46,893 nt of DNA, taken from Candidatus Kuenenia stuttgartensis (GTDB lineage: Bacteria > Planctomycetota > Planctomycetia > Planctomycetales > Planctomycetaceae). A program made the position numbers and the translations under genes. The number at the start of each line of letters is the position of its first letter. Positions within the stretch are counted from its first letter, which is position 1. The DNA lies in the NCBI GenBank assembly GCA_945861465.1, contig CAMAVB010000026.1, positions 1 to 46,893 on the forward strand. Direction: 5' to 3'. Below the pieces are notes generated by a model. That model was not told the DNA's origin and did no database searches. It saw only the letters and a program-made list of their open reading frames with translations. Shown piece after piece: positions 8,793 to 19,311 of the stretch.

Positions 8793-9611
8793 TCAGGCAG
8801 AATGTGCTTGCCTCCGTCTGCCATGGACAATCAGCCCGATGGCTCCCAACCCGAACAACAGGAGAGTGGACGGTTCGGGGACGATGGATGTGGGTGTGCC
8901 GGAGATTACATGCAAATTGCTGAAGACGGCATCAGCCGTGCCGGAAGTCCAGGGAGATAGACCATTGTCGCCGCGAGCAAAGAACGACACGAGCAGCAAC
9001 TCATTATCCCAGGAATTTTGGATGCTGTTAAAAACCCCGGATTTTTCAGGCAAATCATCGCCATTCGTGCTCACGCCGACGGTCACGTTACCGGTCGCCG
9101 CGTCATAAGAGACAATGAATCGGCCTGTTGCCGTCCCGAGTAAACTCAAGACAATTGGAACTTGCGTGACATCGTTGACACGCGCTGCTCCGACCAAGGG
9201 ACCCAGCGTGCCATCCCGACTTGTCAGAACTACGCCCGCCGAATCCGTCCCGTCGCGGTCCTCCCCGATTCCCATGCCAATTGCGAATCCGCCCCTTGGA
9301 GAGGCGAATGTGAGGCTGAAATCCAGGCCAACGGAGAAGCTAAAACCGGGATCGAAAGCCCATCCGAACGTAGAGCTGCCAACGTCATACCCATTCACGG
9401 ATTGATAACCAATGTCCGTCCCGCTCGGTATTGGGCCGCCTGTTGCCTTCAGTGTAATCTGCGTGTTGGAGTCAATCGAGCTCGTCAGTTTCGGATGCGG
9501 TGGATCCTGCACGAGCGTCCATTGACTTAAATCGATGATTCCGGCATGTGCCGAGGCGGAGAGCGAAATGCCAATGATGATGTAACCAACGACAACACAA
9601 CATGACCTCAT
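8793..9611 (-). CDS. PEP-CTERM sorted exported protein
   Basis: A 272-residue secreted protein. Residues 1-24 are a signal peptide (VVVGYIIIGISLSASAHA). The C-terminus VPEPSTLLLFGLGAIGLIVHGRRRQ is a classic PEP-CTERM tripartite signal: the VPEP motif, a hydrophobic helix and a basic tail, processed by an exosortase. The middle is beta-rich, with a concanavalin-like or similar jelly-roll appearance (FDPGFSFSVGLDFSLTFA), but I cannot assign a fold with confidence. AGGAG lies 9 nt before the ATG at 9611. No exosortase gene is in the window. It is probably a monocistronic surface protein. Confidence 0.92.
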   Translation of the reverse strand: MRSCCVVVGYIIIGISLSASAHAGIIDLSQWTLVQDPPHPKLTSSIDSNTQITLKATGGPIPSGTDIGYQSVNGYDVGSSTFGWAFDPGFSFSVGLDFSLTFASPRGGFAIGMGIGEDRDGTDSAGVVLTSRDGTLGPLVGAARVNDVTQVPIVLSLLGTATGRFIVSYDAATGNVTVGVSTNGDDLPEKSGVFNSIQNSWDNELLLVSFFARGDNGLSPWTSGTADAVFSNLHVISGTPTSIVPEPSTLLLFGLGAIGLIVHGRRRQAHSA

Positions 9612-9881
9612 GCCTTGATACTCCTGTTGGCGAAAAAATCACCGAATCGGCAACATCGTGCGATGATTCACTCGTTCGATGCTTCCCCAGAAATTTACAT
9701 TCTAAGTACTTCAGATGAAGTTTGAATATAGCAAAGTCGTTGCAGAATTCTGAAAAATCCGTTCTGTTGCCTCTCTACTTCGCCCAGCCTGCATTGAGTT
9801 GCAGTCGGATTCGTTAGAATTCGGAGCCGGGCCAAGATTCAACCCGAAGCCTCACGACTCAGGCTATGCGTGTTTCTTCAA

Positions 9882-9986
9882 CTAAGGACTGAGAGAAATA
9901 AGTGGGGCACGATTCCATCGTGCCGAGCACGTTAAAAACGTGCTCCACGTCCGGAAGACGACAGTTATTTCTGCGCCGGTCCTAAC
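9882..9986. repeat. GGGGCACGATTCCATCGTGC-type composite repeat, copy 1
   Basis: The ends are CTAAGGACTGAGAGAAATAA and the inverted TTATTTCTGCGCCGGTCCTA. The core holds GGCACGATTCCATCGTGCC and GCACGTTAAAAACGTGC hairpins, and a CCGGAAGACGACAGTTATTT arm. This copy has both ends and serves as the reference for the copies at 19312 and 23528. The rest of 9612-10153 contains no gene I can support. Confidence 0.75.
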
Positions 9987-10153
9987 GGTGTGCGTCTGGG
10001 GCACTCCGCTTCATCCATGACAACGGATTCCCCAGCGCGGCGGCGTTCGAATTTACGCGCCGACGCGCACACGTTCCCGTCTCCGTGTTGGGCTATTGAT
10101 ACGGTCCTCCTGACCAACCCGCATCGCACCTCTTCCCCTCCGACCAGACGATC

Positions 10154-13100
10154 CTACAGGGCGGTGATCGTCTCCGCAGCTGCGTCGGCAACCACATCAC
10201 CAAGTCTTGTCAGGAACCAGTCGTTCTCGGAATCTCCGAACAGCTGGTCAATAGCCAAAGCATCGTCGATCAACGTCGAACTCTTGAGCTCGGCACCGAG
10301 CAGGCTGCTGACTCGATCTGCATACGGTGCTGCACCTGTCCATTTGGTGCGTATCGTCTTCAGCGTCGGCAGGCTGATGGCCTTTGTCGCTTCGTTATAC
10401 GAACTGATCTTTCCTCCAAACAAAAGATCATCTCCCGCTCCACCATGCAGGACATCAGTTCCGGAACCACCAAACAGCATGTCTCGACCACCAATGCCAT
10501 TCAAAACATCGTTACCAGCTCCGCCGATCAGGATGTTGTCGCCACCATCGCCGGTCAACGCATCGTCCTGAGCACTGCCGATCACGATTGTGATTCCCGA
10601 GACTCCGCCGAAACCTGTGGCCGTTCCCGTTCCTAGATCCACAGTGACTCCTGAGGCAACCCAGAAGGAGTAATCAAGCACATTCACACCGTCGCCGCCG
10701 CTCGCCACACCAGAAAGACTGCCTGTCGGCTGAATTCGGAATGTGTCATCAGCAGCACCGCCGTTCAGGTTTTCAAATGACTGAAAATTCACGAGGCCTG
10801 CGAGTCCGGAGCTTGCCCCGGTGATCGTCCATGTCGTTGCCAGATCCAGTCCGACCAGGAGATCATTGCCTGACGTTTCCCCTGCCAGATTCTCGAACCC
10901 CAGGAACTGTGCAATCCCGGTCGCTGCTTTCGTCTGCAAGTTCACTGTTACGCCGCCTGTCATGCCAGCAAAGCTCAACAGATCCGCGCCAGTACCTCCA
11001 TTGATGATGCCGAAGCCGCCGAAGGCGTTTGACGCTGCAAATGTGTCAGCCCCCGTACCACCCGTCAGATTTTCAATGCTGTCGAACGATGTTCCGTTGA
11101 CATTTCCTGACCTGTCGCCTGTCAGGTTCCAGAGGTTGGCCATATTGAAGGCCGTCAGTGTATCGACTCCGCCGCTTCCCTGAATGAGCCCGGAGACTGA
11201 GGCATCGAGCGTGCTGAACTTGAACGAATCGTTGAGCGAGCCGCCGACCAGATTTTCAAATGATGAAAAGCTGAGAACGCCCGCTTTGCCGGAATCCACA
11301 CCACTGATGGTCCAGGCCGTATTAACATTCAGACCTACCACGGTATCCGCAGAAGATCCGGAGCCGATCACACTCTCGAAACCCTTGAAGGATGCAACGC
11401 CATTGACCGAACCCGCAGCAAGATTCACAACCGCAGAGCTGGTTAACACGGAGAAGTCAAACACATCAATGCCGGTGCCGCCATTCACGATCCCGAACCC
11501 GTTCGCCGCATCCGTGGAGCTGAAGGTGTCACCCAATGTACCGCCCGTCAGATTTTCAATGCTGCCGAACGATGTTCCATGAACATCTCCTGATCTGACG
11601 CCCGTCAGGTTCCAGAGGTTGGCCGTATTGAAGGCGGTCAGCATATCGACTCCGTCACTTCCCTGAATGAGCCCGGAGACTGAGGCATCAAGTGTGCTGA
11701 ACTTGAACGAATCGTTGAGCGATCCGCCGACCAGATTTTCAAATGACGAAAAGCTGAGAACGCCTGCTTTGCCGGAATCCACACCACTGATGGTCCAGGC
11801 CGTATTGAGATTCGGACCCACGACTGAATCGGCAGCAGATCCGGAGCCGATCACACTTTCGACACCCTTGAAGGATGTCACGCCGCTCCCGGAACCAATC
11901 GCGAGATCAACAATGACAGGCGTCGTTCGAGATGAATAGTCCAGCGAATCTACGGTGCCTGTATTGCTGTTCCCGTCGATTGAGGCAAATCCCGCACCAT
12001 TCTCGAGACGGAACTGATCGTCCAGAGTTCCTCCTTTGAGGTTTTCAATGCCCTGGAACATGAATTGAGTGTTCAGGTTGCCGGAATGCATTCCCGTCAA
12101 TTCCCAGACATTCGACTGATTCATTGCGGTCAGAGTATCAACTCCGGAATTTCCGTAGAGCTGGATGCTTCCAGCCAATCCCGGTGCATAGGTTGCGACT
12201 GACTTGCCCGCCAGGATCACGCCGAATGTGCCGGGGGAAGTTTGTGTCAGGCTGAAGGCATCATTCAGATTGGTTCCGCCGACTGCTAATTCGGTTCCCT
12301 GCAATTCAGTGATCAAGATCGAAACGCTTGTGGCTGCAGGCAGGCTGATCGCCATACCCTGATCCTCAGCGATCACGCTGACAGTGAAAACTGCTGCTGT
12401 CTCATAGATATGAGAGATCGTCGTATCGGCCCCGGCTGCGAAGGTCTGCGTCGCACCGTCACCCCAGTTGATTGTGTAAATGAACCCGGCAGCGAGATCA
12501 GCCGGAGAGTCGGAAGTCGAGACTGTAAACGATCGAATCTGCCCTCTGACACCGTGGAAACCGTCGGTTGCTGTCGAAGAGATCGAAACGATGGGTGCAA
12601 CATTCGCTTTGTCGTTGTCCGCTTCGGTGCCAGTGACACTCACGGTGGTGAGGCCAGTGGATGTCACATCAAACACGGCCGAGCCATTCGTCAGATCCAC
12701 ATCTTCGGCGGCAGCCAGCGTGACGGTCTGCGGTGTGTCCCAGTTGGCGGTTGTAAACGTCAGACTTGCGCCGCCACTCAGCGAGAGATCTGTGTCGCCG
12801 GAGATGTAGCCAGTGCTGACACTGACATCGCTGGATGGCTGGAAGGCCAGTTTGACAGTGAACGTGTTTGTCAGCCCTTCGCTGACAGACACACTCGTGG
12901 GAGAAACCACCAGTGACTGCAGATCGTTGTCCGCTTCAGTGCCGGTGACACTTACCGTCGTGAGGCCACTGGATGTCACATTAAACACGGTCGAGCCATT
13001 CGCCAGATCGATATCTTCGGCGGCGGCCAGCGTGACGGACTGCGGCGTGTCCCAGTTGACGGGCGTAAACGTCAACGTCGCTGCGCCAGAAAGATCATTA

Positions 13101-16100
13101 TCTCCCGAGGTTTTGGCAACAGTCACCGTCACGTCGCTGGCGGGCTGAACCGACAGTTTCACTGTAAAGGTATTCGTCGCACCTTCTGTCACTGACACAG
13201 TTGGCGATGACACAACGAGATTCTGCGTAGCGGCTGACGAGGTATGGCCGAAGTGATCTTCAGATTCGATTTCGCCTTCAGCAAGATCATCGAAATGGTA
13301 TCCGTCGCCGGGGATTGGCGTTCCCAGCACGACCGGGATGGAACCAAGGACGACGTTCGTGCCTTGTCGAACAAACTGCAGATCAAATCGGTGCGGGATT
13401 CCGTCGCCGATGAACTCGATGTCGAATGTCGCGGTTTGACCCGAACCGACTCCGTTCCGTGTTCCTGTGTGATTGATGATCCTGACGCGAGGGTCTGACG
13501 CCTGAACGGTAATGTTCATCGCGACATTGGTGACGGCGTTCTGGATTGCGTTCTTCACACCGTCAGCAACACTTGCTGCGAATCCAGATGAAATCTGAAA
13601 GTAGAGCGGATCGCCCGGTGCGATAGGATCAGCCGTGCCATTCGCGATGGTCGTGGTCGTGCGATTGATGGCTCCCGTCAGTTTTGAAATTGCTTCCAGT
13701 CCCTGTCGTGGATCAATATTGGCCTGCGTATTGGTTCCCAGACCAATCACCAGTGCACCGAGAGCATTCAGCCCGGTCATAGTTTCCTGTAATCCTGCGC
13801 CTGAATTGAATGGCGTCGATGCCCGCGAATATCCGGTCAGAGCACTCACTGGCAGCGTGAGTCCGTTAACTCCGGTCACCGATGTCTCACCCTTCGGCTG
13901 ATAGGCAAATCCAATATCGGTGGCGAGCAGAATGACGGGCAATGCCCCCGCTCGGAAACCGGCACCCCCGACGGTCCCGGCCGCTGGCAGAACGCCGGCT
14001 GATGCATCTGCGGTGAATGAGTCAAATGATGGCACGTCACCACTGTTGCCGGGAACCAGCTGCGTGGAACCGAGACCGGCTGCGCCGCTGTCCATCACGG
14101 AACCATTGTTGTTTCCATCAAAGCCAAGCCCTGTGACCAACTGATACAGAGCTTCGATGTCTGTTTCCGGACCGTCTCCGCCGTAGCCCGGCGTTGTTCG
14201 ATTCAAAGCCGCCTGAATGGCCGTCATATAGCCAGGATTGCTCGCGGCGACGATTGGTTGATTCAACACAAATGGTCGACCGGTCGAGTACTCAGAGGCA
14301 AAGTTCGCGTATTCTTCGAATCGGCCCACACCAAATGCCAGGTCAGTCCCGGACAGGGATGTCTGCAACTGAGAGATGATGTTCGGGAACGCGGCGCGAA
14401 CGATCGGGCTGTTATTCACAAAGCTGCCGGTATCGTCGAACAACAGAAACACATCTACGGCATTCGTGAGCGAACCGGTTCCTGGCAGCGTCAGGCTGAC
14501 GGTCTGGTGATACGACTGACCAACCGCCAGTGATGTGGTAATGCTTGCGGGACTGACGAGCCCCTGTGCAGGATTGCTTGTACCCGCTGGCCAAAGAGTT
14601 CCCCCGATCGTTGTCGGGTACGAATGCCCGAATCCTGTCTGCAGAACCTCGCGGACAACATAGGCACCTGGCGTGAGCCCGGTGAACGAATAAGATCCGT
14701 CTGCAAGTGTGACAGTGCTCACCTCTCCCGGATCAAGTGCATCATCTCGATCTGAATCGATAAAGATCGTTGTCCCTCCGACTCCGTCTTCACCGGGATC
14801 ACGCACATGATTGCCGTTGGTGTCGTCGAATTTCACGCCGTGGATTTCGTTGGGGCGGAACACATCCGCAAAATCAACGCCCGAATGGTTCTCAGCAGCA
14901 AGCATTGTGACCGTATGCTCAAACTGCGAGGACGGTGTAGAACTCAGGGCCGTCGGAATTATCTGACGAACAGCATATGTCCCGGATGCAAGGTGTGCAA
15001 AGCTGTACGATCCGGCTTCGTTGACACTCGGAGTGTAATAAAGATTCTCGGACGTCACTGTTTGCAGATCAGTCGGGTCCAGAGCGCCGTTGCCGTTCAG
15101 ATCCAGATACACTGTGATCCCGGCCAGACCATGTTCGCCAGAATCCCGGACACCATTCTTGTTAGTGTCAGCGAAGACACTTCCACTGATTGTGGAATTC
15201 TTCGGCTCCGCATTGCCATAATTGATTCCTGTCACATGCTCACCATTCTTCAGCACCAGTGATCGAACGCCGGTTACTGGTGAGGTTGCGTGCCAGCCAG
15301 CCGCGACGACATCATAAATACTGATCGTACCGGGGGCGATTCCTGAGATCGTGTACGTTCCATCGGCATTGGTCGCGGTTTGCAGGTCTGTGGCATCAAG
15401 AATCCCATTGGCGTTGACATCCGCAAACACCACGCGGCCACCAAGTCCTGGCTCCACAGTTGGTGTGGTATCGAGCACGCCGTTTCCGTTCTGGTCATTC
15501 CAGACAACGCCGCTGACAGAGCCAGGTACCAGTGTCGAAAGGTTGAAGTTGGCAAAATCATGAGCGACCGTTTCTGCTCCTGAGAAAACTCGGGCCGCGT
15601 AATTATCGCCAAAGGTCGGCGCGGTCTCCCATCCGGTCGGTACGATCTCTATGATCTCGTATTCTCCGATCTGCAGGTCCGGAAAGACATAGGCACCGTT
15701 AACGTCAGTCAACGCAGTCGGCTCACCTGTGTCCAATGTACGGCTGCGATTCATGTCGAGATACACGGTCCAGCCAGCGAGGCCCGGATCGCTGAAGACG
15801 CCGGAAGGGCTCGAGTTGCGAACACCGTCTCGATTCACATCGTTCCAGACGGAGCCACGGATGGAACCGTTCAATACCGTGAAATTGGCGAAGTCCACAT
15901 TGTTCGTTTTGTCACCTGCAGTGACGCTGACTGTCTGTTGCGCGGCGTACCCAGGCGAAGCCGACCAGTTCGAAGGGAGAACTTCCCTGACGAGGTGGCT
16001 TCCCGCCAGCACGCTGACGAAATAGTAGTTTCCGTTTGCATCAGTGGTCGCTGTTAGTTCTGTTGCGTCCAGCACACCGTCAGTGTCTGAATCAATGTAT

Positions 16101-17014
16101 ACGGTCCAGTCCACCAGACCTTGCTCGGTTGGCAGCCCGGTCGCAGGGTCGATCGCTCTGTCTCCATCGCCGTTCAGGTCGTTCCAGATGGTGCCTTCGA
16201 TCGATCCATTCAGTAACGAGAAATTGGCAAAGTCCTGTGTCGCGGTGCCCAGTGCGACAACTGTCGCCGTCTGCTGAATGTCAAACGTGGGCGCTACATC
16301 CCAGCCGAACGGTTTCACCTCGGTGACCTCGTAGTCATCTGCCGGCAAATTCGAGAACGAGTAGTTTCCAAGAGAATCAGTCACGGTCGATGGCTCACCG
16401 GGGTCCAGAATCCGATTCAAGCCGCCACCGTCAGCGGGCTTCTGGTCCAGAAACACCGTCCAGCCGGCGAGTCCAGGTTCCGTAAACGCACCGGTCCCGG
16501 GATCGGTGGCACGAACTCCATCTTCATTCAGATCATTCCAGACAGTGCCGGCGATGTTGCCGCCAGCGAAATTGAAGAAATCGATCTTGTTCAAATCTTC
16601 GCCAGCGATAAACGCAACGTCGCGGGATGCTGCCATAGTGGGCGTCCAGCCGGGCTGGACAACTTCTGAAACGCGATAAAGCGCTGTCGGAAGCCCGTTC
16701 ATATTGATCGAATAATCGCCGCCGCCGTTTGCAATCGCCGATGGCTCCGGCGTTCCGTCTGCTTTGTTGTTGAAGGTTCCGCTGTTGTCGAGATCCACAT
16801 AGACCTGCCAGCCGGCCAGTGTGTTGTCCGGACCTGTCTTGGTACCGCTTGAATCCGCGTCGTCGTAGACCGTCCCTGTGATCGCGGAAAGCACGATGCG
16901 AGATTCAAGTGATTCACTTCCAGCTCTGGCCGACTGCGACCTCACCACCTTTGACCGGCGTTGCCGACGGGAAAGTCCTGCGACACTGCGAAGTTCTGCG
17001 AGAAATAGATTCAT
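10154..17014 (-). CDS. Giant SdrD-B / vWA / Calx-beta-like / RTX surface protein
   Basis: A 2286-residue secreted or surface protein. The N-terminus SESLESRIVLSA (about 33-44) resembles the LEPR-XLL leader of planctomycete giant proteins. Seven SdrD B-like domains follow to about residue 790, each starting G(T/S)V(W/F)NDxNxDG and ending in a LAGWTVYLD-type strand. A von Willebrand A-like domain starts near 850 (VDVFLLFDDTGSF, a MIDAS-like D-x-T-G-S). Two tandem Calx-beta-like units (VSVTEGATNTFTVKL / VSVSEGLTNTFTVKL) start near 1263. A PKD-like segment lies near 1480. About 550 residues of repeats centred on FENL(V/A)GGS and ENLTGGT lead to an RTX block near 2140-2200 (GGAGNDVLNG, GGSGTDVLHG, GGAGDDLLFGG) that should bind calcium. 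AAGGAAG precedes the ATG. It is most likely a calcium-stabilised adhesin or envelope protein. The two-component genes upstream are on the same strand but about 420 bp away. Confidence 0.92.
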   Translation of the reverse strand: MNLFLAELRSVAGLSRRQRRSKVVRSQSARAGSESLESRIVLSAITGTVYDDADSSGTKTGPDNTLAGWQVYVDLDNSGTFNNKADGTPEPSAIANGGGDYSINMNGLPTALYRVSEVVQPGWTPTMAASRDVAFIAGEDLNKIDFFNFAGGNIAGTVWNDLNEDGVRATDPGTGAFTEPGLAGWTVFLDQKPADGGGLNRILDPGEPSTVTDSLGNYSFSNLPADDYEVTEVKPFGWDVAPTFDIQQTATVVALGTATQDFANFSLLNGSIEGTIWNDLNGDGDRAIDPATGLPTEQGLVDWTVYIDSDTDGVLDATELTATTDANGNYYFVSVLAGSHLVREVLPSNWSASPGYAAQQTVSVTAGDKTNNVDFANFTVLNGSIRGSVWNDVNRDGVRNSSPSGVFSDPGLAGWTVYLDMNRSRTLDTGEPTALTDVNGAYVFPDLQIGEYEIIEIVPTGWETAPTFGDNYAARVFSGAETVAHDFANFNLSTLVPGSVSGVVWNDQNGNGVLDTTPTVEPGLGGRVVFADVNANGILDATDLQTATNADGTYTISGIAPGTISIYDVVAAGWHATSPVTGVRSLVLKNGEHVTGINYGNAEPKNSTISGSVFADTNKNGVRDSGEHGLAGITVYLDLNGNGALDPTDLQTVTSENLYYTPSVNEAGSYSFAHLASGTYAVRQIIPTALSSTPSSQFEHTVTMLAAENHSGVDFADVFRPNEIHGVKFDDTNGNHVRDPGEDGVGGTTIFIDSDRDDALDPGEVSTVTLADGSYSFTGLTPGAYVVREVLQTGFGHSYPTTIGGTLWPAGTSNPAQGLVSPASITTSLAVGQSYHQTVSLTLPGTGSLTNAVDVFLLFDDTGSFVNNSPIVRAAFPNIISQLQTSLSGTDLAFGVGRFEEYANFASEYSTGRPFVLNQPIVAASNPGYMTAIQAALNRTTPGYGGDGPETDIEALYQLVTGLGFDGNNNGSVMDSGAAGLGSTQLVPGNSGDVPSFDSFTADASAGVLPAAGTVGGAGFRAGALPVILLATDIGFAYQPKGETSVTGVNGLTLPVSALTGYSRASTPFNSGAGLQETMTGLNALGALVIGLGTNTQANIDPRQGLEAISKLTGAINRTTTTIANGTADPIAPGDPLYFQISSGFAASVADGVKNAIQNAVTNVAMNITVQASDPRVRIINHTGTRNGVGSGQTATFDIEFIGDGIPHRFDLQFVRQGTNVVLGSIPVVLGTPIPGDGYHFDDLAEGEIESEDHFGHTSSAATQNLVVSSPTVSVTEGATNTFTVKLSVQPASDVTVTVAKTSGDNDLSGAATLTFTPVNWDTPQSVTLAAAEDIDLANGSTVFNVTSSGLTTVSVTGTEADNDLQSLVVSPTSVSVSEGLTNTFTVKLAFQPSSDVSVSTGYISGDTDLSLSGGASLTFTTANWDTPQTVTLAAAEDVDLTNGSAVFDVTSTGLTTVSVTGTEADNDKANVAPIVSISSTATDGFHGVRGQIRSFTVSTSDSPADLAAGFIYTINWGDGATQTFAAGADTTISHIYETAAVFTVSVIAEDQGMAISLPAATSVSILITELQGTELAVGGTNLNDAFSLTQTSPGTFGVILAGKSVATYAPGLAGSIQLYGNSGVDTLTAMNQSNVWELTGMHSGNLNTQFMFQGIENLKGGTLDDQFRLENGAGFASIDGNSNTGTVDSLDYSSRTTPVIVDLAIGSGSGVTSFKGVESVIGSGSAADSVVGPNLNTAWTISGVDSGKAGVLSFSSFENLVGGSLNDSFKFSTLDASVSGLIQGSDGVDMLTAFNTANLWNLTGVRSGDVHGTSFGSIENLTGGTLGDTFSSTDAANGFGIVNGGTGIDVFDFSVLTSSAVVNLAAGSVNGVASFKGFESVIGSGSSADTVVGLNVNTAWTISGVDSGKAGVLSFSSFENLVGGSLNDSFKFSTLDASVSGLIQGSGGVDTLTAFNMANLWNLTGDRSGNVNGTSFDSIENLTGGTGADTFAASNAFGGFGIINGGTGADLLSFAGMTGGVTVNLQTKAATGIAQFLGFENLAGETSGNDLLVGLDLATTWTITGASSGLAGLVNFQSFENLNGGAADDTFRIQPTGSLSGVASGGDGVNVLDYSFWVASGVTVDLGTGTATGFGGVSGITIVIGSAQDDALTGDGGDNILIGGAGNDVLNGIGGRDMLFGGSGTDVLHGGAGDDLLFGGKISSYNEATKAISLPTLKTIRTKWTGAAPYADRVSSLLGAELKSSTLIDDALAIDQLFGDSENDWFLTRLGDVVADAAAETITAL
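11055..11890 (-). repeat. Recent tandem duplication inside the giant gene
   Basis: DNA at about 11055-11410 and 11535-11890 is nearly identical at a 480-bp offset. Runs of more than 40 identical bases occur, for example the stretch beginning CTGAATGAGCCCGGAGACTG in both. Each unit encodes about 160 residues containing AWTISGVDSGKAGVLSFSSF and DASVSGLIQGS. The third-codon differences are few, so the copies are young or kept alike by conversion. Confidence 0.8.
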
Positions 17015-17436
17015 TTGAGTCTTCCTTAGGACTGAGTTGCGAAAAGCATCAAACCGGCCACCGATGCCCCTCTGAGGACTTCCGAAACCAAGGCTTGAGC
17101 TCAGCCAGTTACGGTGGCTGCGTGGAACCGGTCGAAATCAGGATTTGTCTGTGGAACTGACTCAACAGCGTCGTTGCTGTGGCAGTGACCAAAGCATAGG
17201 GGTGTGACCAAACACTTGTATGCCGGGGAGAGTCTGCATTCTTCAGCTCAGTGTGCCGGGGAAATCCCGGCAGGCGAGCCATACCTGACAAGCAGCAAAG
17301 CCCTCAGCAATCGAACAAGCCACTTCTGGACGCGAAGTCCGCCATGATTTCGGAAGAAATTCTCTGTGTTCCGAAAACCAGGCAAATGGTGATTCGGAGG
17401 TGTGCATCATTCATGGCCAAATTCTGACGAATCCGT

Positions 17437-18093
17437 CTATTCAGCCTGCATCAAGCCGGCATTCAGTGCGAATTGAGTCAACTCTGCACGTGTGCCAAGA
17501 TTCAGCTTCGTCATAAGGCGGGATCGATACGATTCGACAGTTTTTACGCTCAGAAACAATCGATCGGCAATGGCCTGATTGGTGTGTCCCTGAGCAACGA
17601 GTGTCAGCACTTCATGCTCACGGGTGCTCAAAGATTCCAGAGCTTTTTGATCATCCGCATTCAAAGTTCGCGACGATTCCGGCCCCGGCAGTCCAGGGTT
17701 TCCCGGAAGGCTCACAAACGATCGCCCCGCGGCAACGGTCCGAATGGCTGTTAACAGTTCCGTATCCGCTGCGGACTTGACGACGTAGCCGGCAGCTCCT
17801 GCTTCAAACGCCGCACGAAACATGGACGCATCATCATGCATCGTCAGTACCAACAGGCGTGTTTCCGGGATCTCTCTGGACAGTTCTTCAATCACTTTCA
17901 CTGCGTCTCCGCCCGGCATCGACAAATCCAGAGTCACCACATGCGGACGTAGCTCGATGATGCTCTTATATAAACTGGGAAAGTCGCCCGCTTCGCCGAC
18001 CACGGCCATGTCCGACTGGGTATTGATCAGCAGTTTCAGCCCCGACCGCAGTACCGCATGATCGTCCGCAATGAGCACTCGGATCTCAGACAT
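17437..18093 (-). CDS. NarL/FixJ-type response regulator
   Basis: A 218-residue DNA-binding response regulator. The receiver domain (1-120) has the acidic pair Asp10-Asp11 in LIADDHAVLR, the phospho-acceptor Asp56 in VTLDLSMPGGD, Thr/Ser in LVLTMHDD and Lys in GYVVKSA. The C-terminal LuxR-type helix-turn-helix is LSTREHEVLTLVAQGHTNQAIADRLFLSVKTVESYRSRLMTKL, ending near residue 200. It overlaps the 3' end of the sensor kinase gene by 8 bp, so the two are translationally coupled partners. The target genes cannot be told from the sequence. The nearest candidate on the same strand is the giant surface-protein gene about 420 bp downstream. Confidence 0.95.
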   Translation of the reverse strand: MSEIRVLIADDHAVLRSGLKLLINTQSDMAVVGEAGDFPSLYKSIIELRPHVVTLDLSMPGGDAVKVIEELSREIPETRLLVLTMHDDASMFRAAFEAGAAGYVVKSAADTELLTAIRTVAAGRSFVSLPGNPGLPGPESSRTLNADDQKALESLSTREHEVLTLVAQGHTNQAIADRLFLSVKTVESYRSRLMTKLNLGTRAELTQFALNAGLMQAE

Positions 18094-18988
18094 TCGTTTC
18101 GCTCCGCATCACAAGTGGAAGCTGTGCCGAAACAGTCGTTCCGGCATTGAGGCTAGTCGTGATCTCCGCTCGCCCCCCGCAAATCATGGCTCGCTCTCGA
18201 ATGCTGAGTAACCCGTAGCGACCATTTTTATTCTGGAGAATTGTCGATGCATCAAAGCCCTTGCCATCGTCGGCCACCGTGAGTTCCAGATTGTTGCTTT
18301 GGACTGCCAATTCCACGCGCATGTTTTCCGCCTGCGAATGGCGCAGTGAATTGGAAATCGCTTCCTGCACGATCCGAAACGCTGCTGTTTCCAATTCGGC
18401 GCTCAACCGTAATCCGGTCAATGCCTTGCTGTCCAACTCAATCGAAACTTTCCCGGATCCCCTCACTTCCTCAACCAGCCTCTCGATCGCTGCCGCCAGT
18501 CCCAACTGATCGAGAATTGCCGGGCGTAGTCCTCGCACGATCCGCCTGAGGTCATCATGAATTCCCGCCCCCATTGCTCGCAGCGACCTGGCGTTTTCAC
18601 GAACCATGATGTCTGTTGTCGTTTCTTCCATCGCTCGCAGTCCCAGCATCAGGCTTGTCAATGACTGGCCTATTCCATCGTGTATATCGCGTGTGATTCG
18701 CTGTCGTTCCTCTTCCTGAGATGTCAGTGATCGTCGGAGAAAATGCATGCGACTTTGAGCCAGCCGTTGAATTGGAAGAACAGCGATGACCCACAAGGCG
18801 GGAGCAACGACAAGTGTCAGTATGCATGAGTCGGCGACGGCCTCACACGTGTCGCCACAACCAGGCGGCAAAACATACGGCAGCAGCTTCATGATGGCAT
18901 ATTCAGCCGCAAACGTCGTCGCCAGAGCCAAAAGCAACAACCGTGCAACTCGTATTGGTTTTGTCGTCAATTCAAAACGAGCTGGCAT
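18086..18988 (-). CDS. NarX/DesK-type sensor histidine kinase
   Basis: A 300-residue kinase of the HisKA_3 class, partner of the response regulator that overlaps its 3' end. Numbering is from the ATG at 18988, which has AGGTG 5 nt upstream; a start at 19033 would add 15 Cys-rich residues without a ribosome site. Two membrane helices at about 14-34 and 55-75 flank a short external loop with two Cys (PPGCGDTC). The dimerisation/phosphotransfer segment EEERQRITRDIHDGIGQSL has the phospho-acceptor His103. The ATPase part carries QEAISNSLRHSQA (N box) and VADDGKGFD (G box). With no separate sensory domain, the signal may be sensed at the membrane or through the two-Cys loop; the latter is a guess. 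Confidence 0.94.
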   Translation of the reverse strand: MPARFELTTKPIRVARLLLLALATTFAAEYAIMKLLPYVLPPGCGDTCEAVADSCILTLVVAPALWVIAVLPIQRLAQSRMHFLRRSLTSQEEERQRITRDIHDGIGQSLTSLMLGLRAMEETTTDIMVRENARSLRAMGAGIHDDLRRIVRGLRPAILDQLGLAAAIERLVEEVRGSGKVSIELDSKALTGLRLSAELETAAFRIVQEAISNSLRHSQAENMRVELAVQSNNLELTVADDGKGFDASTILQNKNGRYGLLSIRERAMICGGRAEITTSLNAGTTVSAQLPLVMRSETNV

Positions 18989-19311
18989 AAGAACACCTGT
19001 GCATACAGATCGCACACAAAAGGGGACGCACACAAAATCTGCTATACCGGGAGCACGATTTTAGCAATCGCGCCTACCGGTAGCGCGACCGATTGCGCGG
19101 TTTCAAAAAAAAGGATCAAGGAAATGAAGGGGTGACGACAGTTGGCTCATCTCTGACGAATCGATGAGTTGTTCTCGCCAGCCTGGTCTACGAAGGGCGG
19201 CCAGAGCGCACAATCGTCATACGACAGGCCCATGTGAAGAACGCTCACTGCCCTGAGCTGCTGTATCCGACGTGCAACTCTCGACGGAATGCCATGCTCT
19301 TAGAAGAGACC

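Noticed and set aside
17019-17033. CCTTAGGACTGAG upstream of the giant gene as a copy of the composite repeat end
   Set aside because: Only 13 bases match and the adjacent arm is missing. It also overlaps the ribosome site, so chance is possible.
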